A DNA stretch of 64,000 nt, from contig NW_004797546.1 of NCBI RefSeq assembly GCF_000002075.1, forward strand, positions 618,939-682,938, written 5' to 3'. Position numbers and translations under genes: made by a program. This document shows positions 61,621-64,000 of the stretch, in pieces. Source of the DNA: Aplysia californica (taxonomy: Eukaryota; Mollusca; Gastropoda; Aplysiida; Aplysiidae). Position 1 is the first letter of the stretch, and each line of letters starts with the position of its first letter. The notes under the pieces were generated by a model. It did not search any database. It had not been told where the DNA came from and saw only the letters and a list, made by a program, of their open reading frames with translations.

Positions 61621-63885
61621 TCCGAGTCTGAGGATATGCTGCCGTTGTGTGTGAGGACCTGCACTGTGTTGGACGGCTGTCGTGGGCTGCTCGCCGGTGG
61701 TGGGTACGGCAGGCTGTCCGACCTCACTGGGGGCAGCACCGGACGACCTGAACAAACAACATATATATATGTAACACATAAACAGTGTCTTTTTTAAGTT
61801 TGGTAGACCTAATCAAACAAAACGGATATATACTTTTAGTTTAGTTTTAGTAGAGGTTTTATGGCGCTCCCAACTGCATACGATCATAAGAGCGTCAAAA
61901 GATTACAGGTGTTACAAGAGAATAACAGACATAAAAAAGAAGGGAAGATAAGGACGATAGATGTTTCATAGGAAAGAAGAAGCAAACCACACCAGAGCAC
62001 CCGCCTACCACCCACAGATATATACTTACAAAGTCACTGGACGACCAAAGCAAAAATAATCAAACCTAAAAAATATCTTTTAGTGCCGTACGACCAAAGC
62101 AAACACAACATAATTACAAAAAAAAAGCTCTTTCACATCAATTTTTTTTAAGGGGAGGAGGGTGGATATCAATACAAAAGATCAAAACTGCAGCATTTAC
62201 CATCATTCACAATCGTACATAGTACAACTAGCTTCTATAGTTAACTGCTAATTAAAGATGTGATTTCTCCATTTATACTTAGCAGTCTCAATCGAATGTC
62301 TGGCTATTTTCACAGGGAGCCACTATTCTCTCCCCGTTGTTTGATAATACTTTTTAAAAAATATTTAAAACTCAGTACCTGTTGTCTAAAGACCAAGCAA
62401 AAGTATCTTCTTTTTCAAACATCTATGACAAAGACTCAAGTCTGAATCTGAGACATTAGCCTTGATGGAGATAAAAGGGTAAAAAAATAATCAAGTAATA
62501 AACTTTAAAAGTTGAGAAGACATTTTTATGCTTCTAAGAAGTCTATTGTCTCTTCCTCCAAGGCATGAAAAAGGCAGGCTCACTGTGTAAAGTAGACAGA
62601 GTGACATCAGGAGGGTTGGGACCCAGTGGGGGTGGTGGGATCATCCTCCTGCCTCCAGGACTCTCGTTGCCATGGTATTCCTCCAGTGGGACATCTGGGG
62701 GATGATAAACAAAATGAATGAATAGATTTCAGCTATATAGCGCAAGTCCACTAGGACTAGGAAAATGCTCAAAATGTTTTATATAATGAGACAAAGAACA
62801 TGTGCCCGGTGCTGTTCCAGTTCCAATAGTGATCTTTTCTCTCCATCTCTTTCTCTCTCTCTCTCTCTTTCTGTCTTGCTTTCTCTCCAGTACATGATTG
62901 AATACAGACAGTCCCAATTAAAAGGTAAGAAGATTAACAATGTGAACATTGAGTAAAATACCAATATCACCCACAATCCTTTACGAGAGATATAGGCAAA
63001 TAGCCTACAGTCAAACCTACCCAGACCTTCACTAATTGGGACTTCAGAAGGAAACGATTTTTATTTTTTATTTAATCAGTCCTGCCTACGATGGCCACCT
63101 GTTTAATACCACCACTTTTCTCCAAAACAATGGGTGGCCGTCGAAGACAATTTCAACTGTATTTCAACAGCAGAAGCAAAAAGTACAAATCATCCACCAA
63201 CTTCTCATCCAAAAAACACAATCCAGAAAAGAAATCACATGATCCTTAAAACAAATAAAAGAGCAGCACCTACCCTCAGCATTATTCCCAAGTCGTTCTC
63301 TCTCTTTGTCTTTTTTCATCTTTTCTATCTGCTCTAAGGCTTGCTCTGAAATTAAAAAAAAAAAAATTCTGTATCAATAAATTATCATCTAAAATTTGGT
63401 GTAGGTGAAGTCCATTAACAGGATAACAGTCATTTCAACAGAGGAAAGCAAGACAGATGGAGAGACAGAAACTGAAAAAGAATATGTAAAAGTGGAACCC
63501 TCATTAAACAACAAAATTCTAAAAACTTCAAACCAGATTTAGAAAAAAAAAATTCCTGAGAAAACAATGGGAAAACTCTTTCAATTTCGGAACATACAAA
63601 AATATCATGAACAACAAACTCACACAAAAAGTCCAAATCAACAGTTAAAACAAAGGAGCAAATGACACCACAGCACCCGCCAACCACCCAGCTCAAATAT
63701 CGGGGTGTAAAACTGACCAACAGCCTTGCTTTTGGGGACCTGGTTCTCCCAGCCCGGGTTGAGGTCAAACTCGTCGTCTTCGTCGGACGAGTGACTGGAG
63801 GCCAGCTCCAGGCTGTTCCTGTCCATGCTGGCGTCGCTGTCAGAGTCCGAGTCATTGCCAGGTTTTCCTGTGCCATCACCCATCT
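61621..63885 (-). CDS. CELSR: CELSR/Flamingo-type cadherin receptor, cytoplasmic tail exons (partial)
   Basis: Four exons in reading order: 63885-63718, 63345-63274, 62694-62584 and 61747-61621, all with GT/AG sites and joining in phase 1. The first codes GNDSDSDSDASMDR, then SSHSSDEDDEFDLNPGW, closely matching the acidic block of the human CELSR1 tail (DSDSDSELSLDE, then ASSHSSDSEDD) as I recall it. The next exons give a charged helix (QALEQIEKMKKDKERERL), a proline-rich stretch (RRMIPPPPLGPNPP) and a Ser/Pro tail ending NGSISSDSE. CELSR proteins are seven-pass atypical cadherins of planar cell polarity and neurite guidance; the tail faces the cytoplasm. Everything upstream lies past the gap. 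The end is uncertain: reading through the donor at 62583 would give an alternative end (stop at 62543-62545), while splicing on needs a further exon. Low-complexity homology makes identity likely, not certain. Confidence 0.65.
61840..62020 (+). repeat. Dispersed ~180-bp repeat, copy 3
   Basis: Near match to the copy at 12228-12415 across its whole length. It lies in an intron of the CELSR-like gene, antisense to it. A further fragment (GCACCCGCCAACCACCCA and flanks) is at about 63652-63705, next to an exon donor. Confidence 0.75.
62845..62890. repeat. CT-rich microsatellite
   Basis: CT repeats with TTT interruptions, inside an intron of the CELSR-like gene. Confidence 0.85.
63006..63140 (+). 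mobile_element. Tigger-like element fragment
   Basis: Starts TACAGTCAAACCT, as at 116. It then shares CAGAAG-AAACG, AATCAGTCCTG, GGCCACC and ACAATGGGTGGCC-like blocks with the tandem unit ending near 27600. Non-coding, in an intron. Confidence 0.5.
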
Positions 63886-63962
63886 CTGCCGAGAAATAAA
63901 ACAGGACGGTATGAGTTTGAATAAAGAGAACTTTAATAGCACAGTAACAGCCATTTTGTACA

Positions 63963-64000
63963 NNNNNNNNNNNNNNNNNNNNNNNNNNNNNNNNNNNNNN
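63963..64000. other. Assembly gap (N)
   Basis: Undetermined bases to the window end. The gap cuts off the upstream exons of the CELSR-like gene. Confidence 1.

Overview
The window is nuclear DNA from an animal: AT-rich, with small exons bounded by GT/AG sites, large introns, many simple repeats and several families of DNA transposon. I read it as a lophotrochozoan, most likely a mollusc. That rests on gene content, intron style and repeat flavour and is not proven. The last 38 bases are an assembly gap.

Four host genes can be read. (1) MEIG1 (+, coding 7063-8201): two coding exons, 93 aa, a small sperm/cilia adaptor. (2) NAPEPLD (-, 26140 down to 18179): six coding exons, 396 aa, the zinc metallo-hydrolase that makes N-acylethanolamines. 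(3) PMPCB (+, 34789-48210): fourteen exons, 482 aa, the catalytic beta subunit of the mitochondrial processing peptidase, with ETS-, NRF-1- and YY1-like sites at its start. (4) At the right edge (-, 63885 down to 61621, perhaps to 56138), exons for the cytoplasmic tail of a CELSR/Flamingo cadherin receptor; the rest of that gene lies beyond the gap. NAPEPLD and PMPCB lie head to head, an arrangement I recall from human 7q22, so this looks like old shared synteny.

The space between and inside the genes is packed with mobile DNA. A young Ty3/gypsy LTR element (28400-33736) sits between NAPEPLD and PMPCB. A 5'-truncated LINE with an RNase H domain lies in a NAPEPLD intron. A mariner-type relic (49041-50423), an inverted-repeat element with a 6-bp target duplication (44285-45725) and several MITE-like families fill introns and intergenic DNA; one MITE family has two recognisable copies in opposite orientation. 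There are also four tRNA-like SINE heads, a dispersed ~180-bp repeat, a tandem triplication rich in GATTTAAATC, and many microsatellites.

The four genes do not form one pathway. I saw no rRNA genes, no convincing free-standing tRNA gene and no CRISPR array. Splice sites were called by eye from reading frame, phase and homology recalled from memory. I found no clear new biological system; the most useful observations are the gene-pair synteny, the PMPCB promoter sites, the CELSR tail with alternative ends, and the set of DNA-transposon families.
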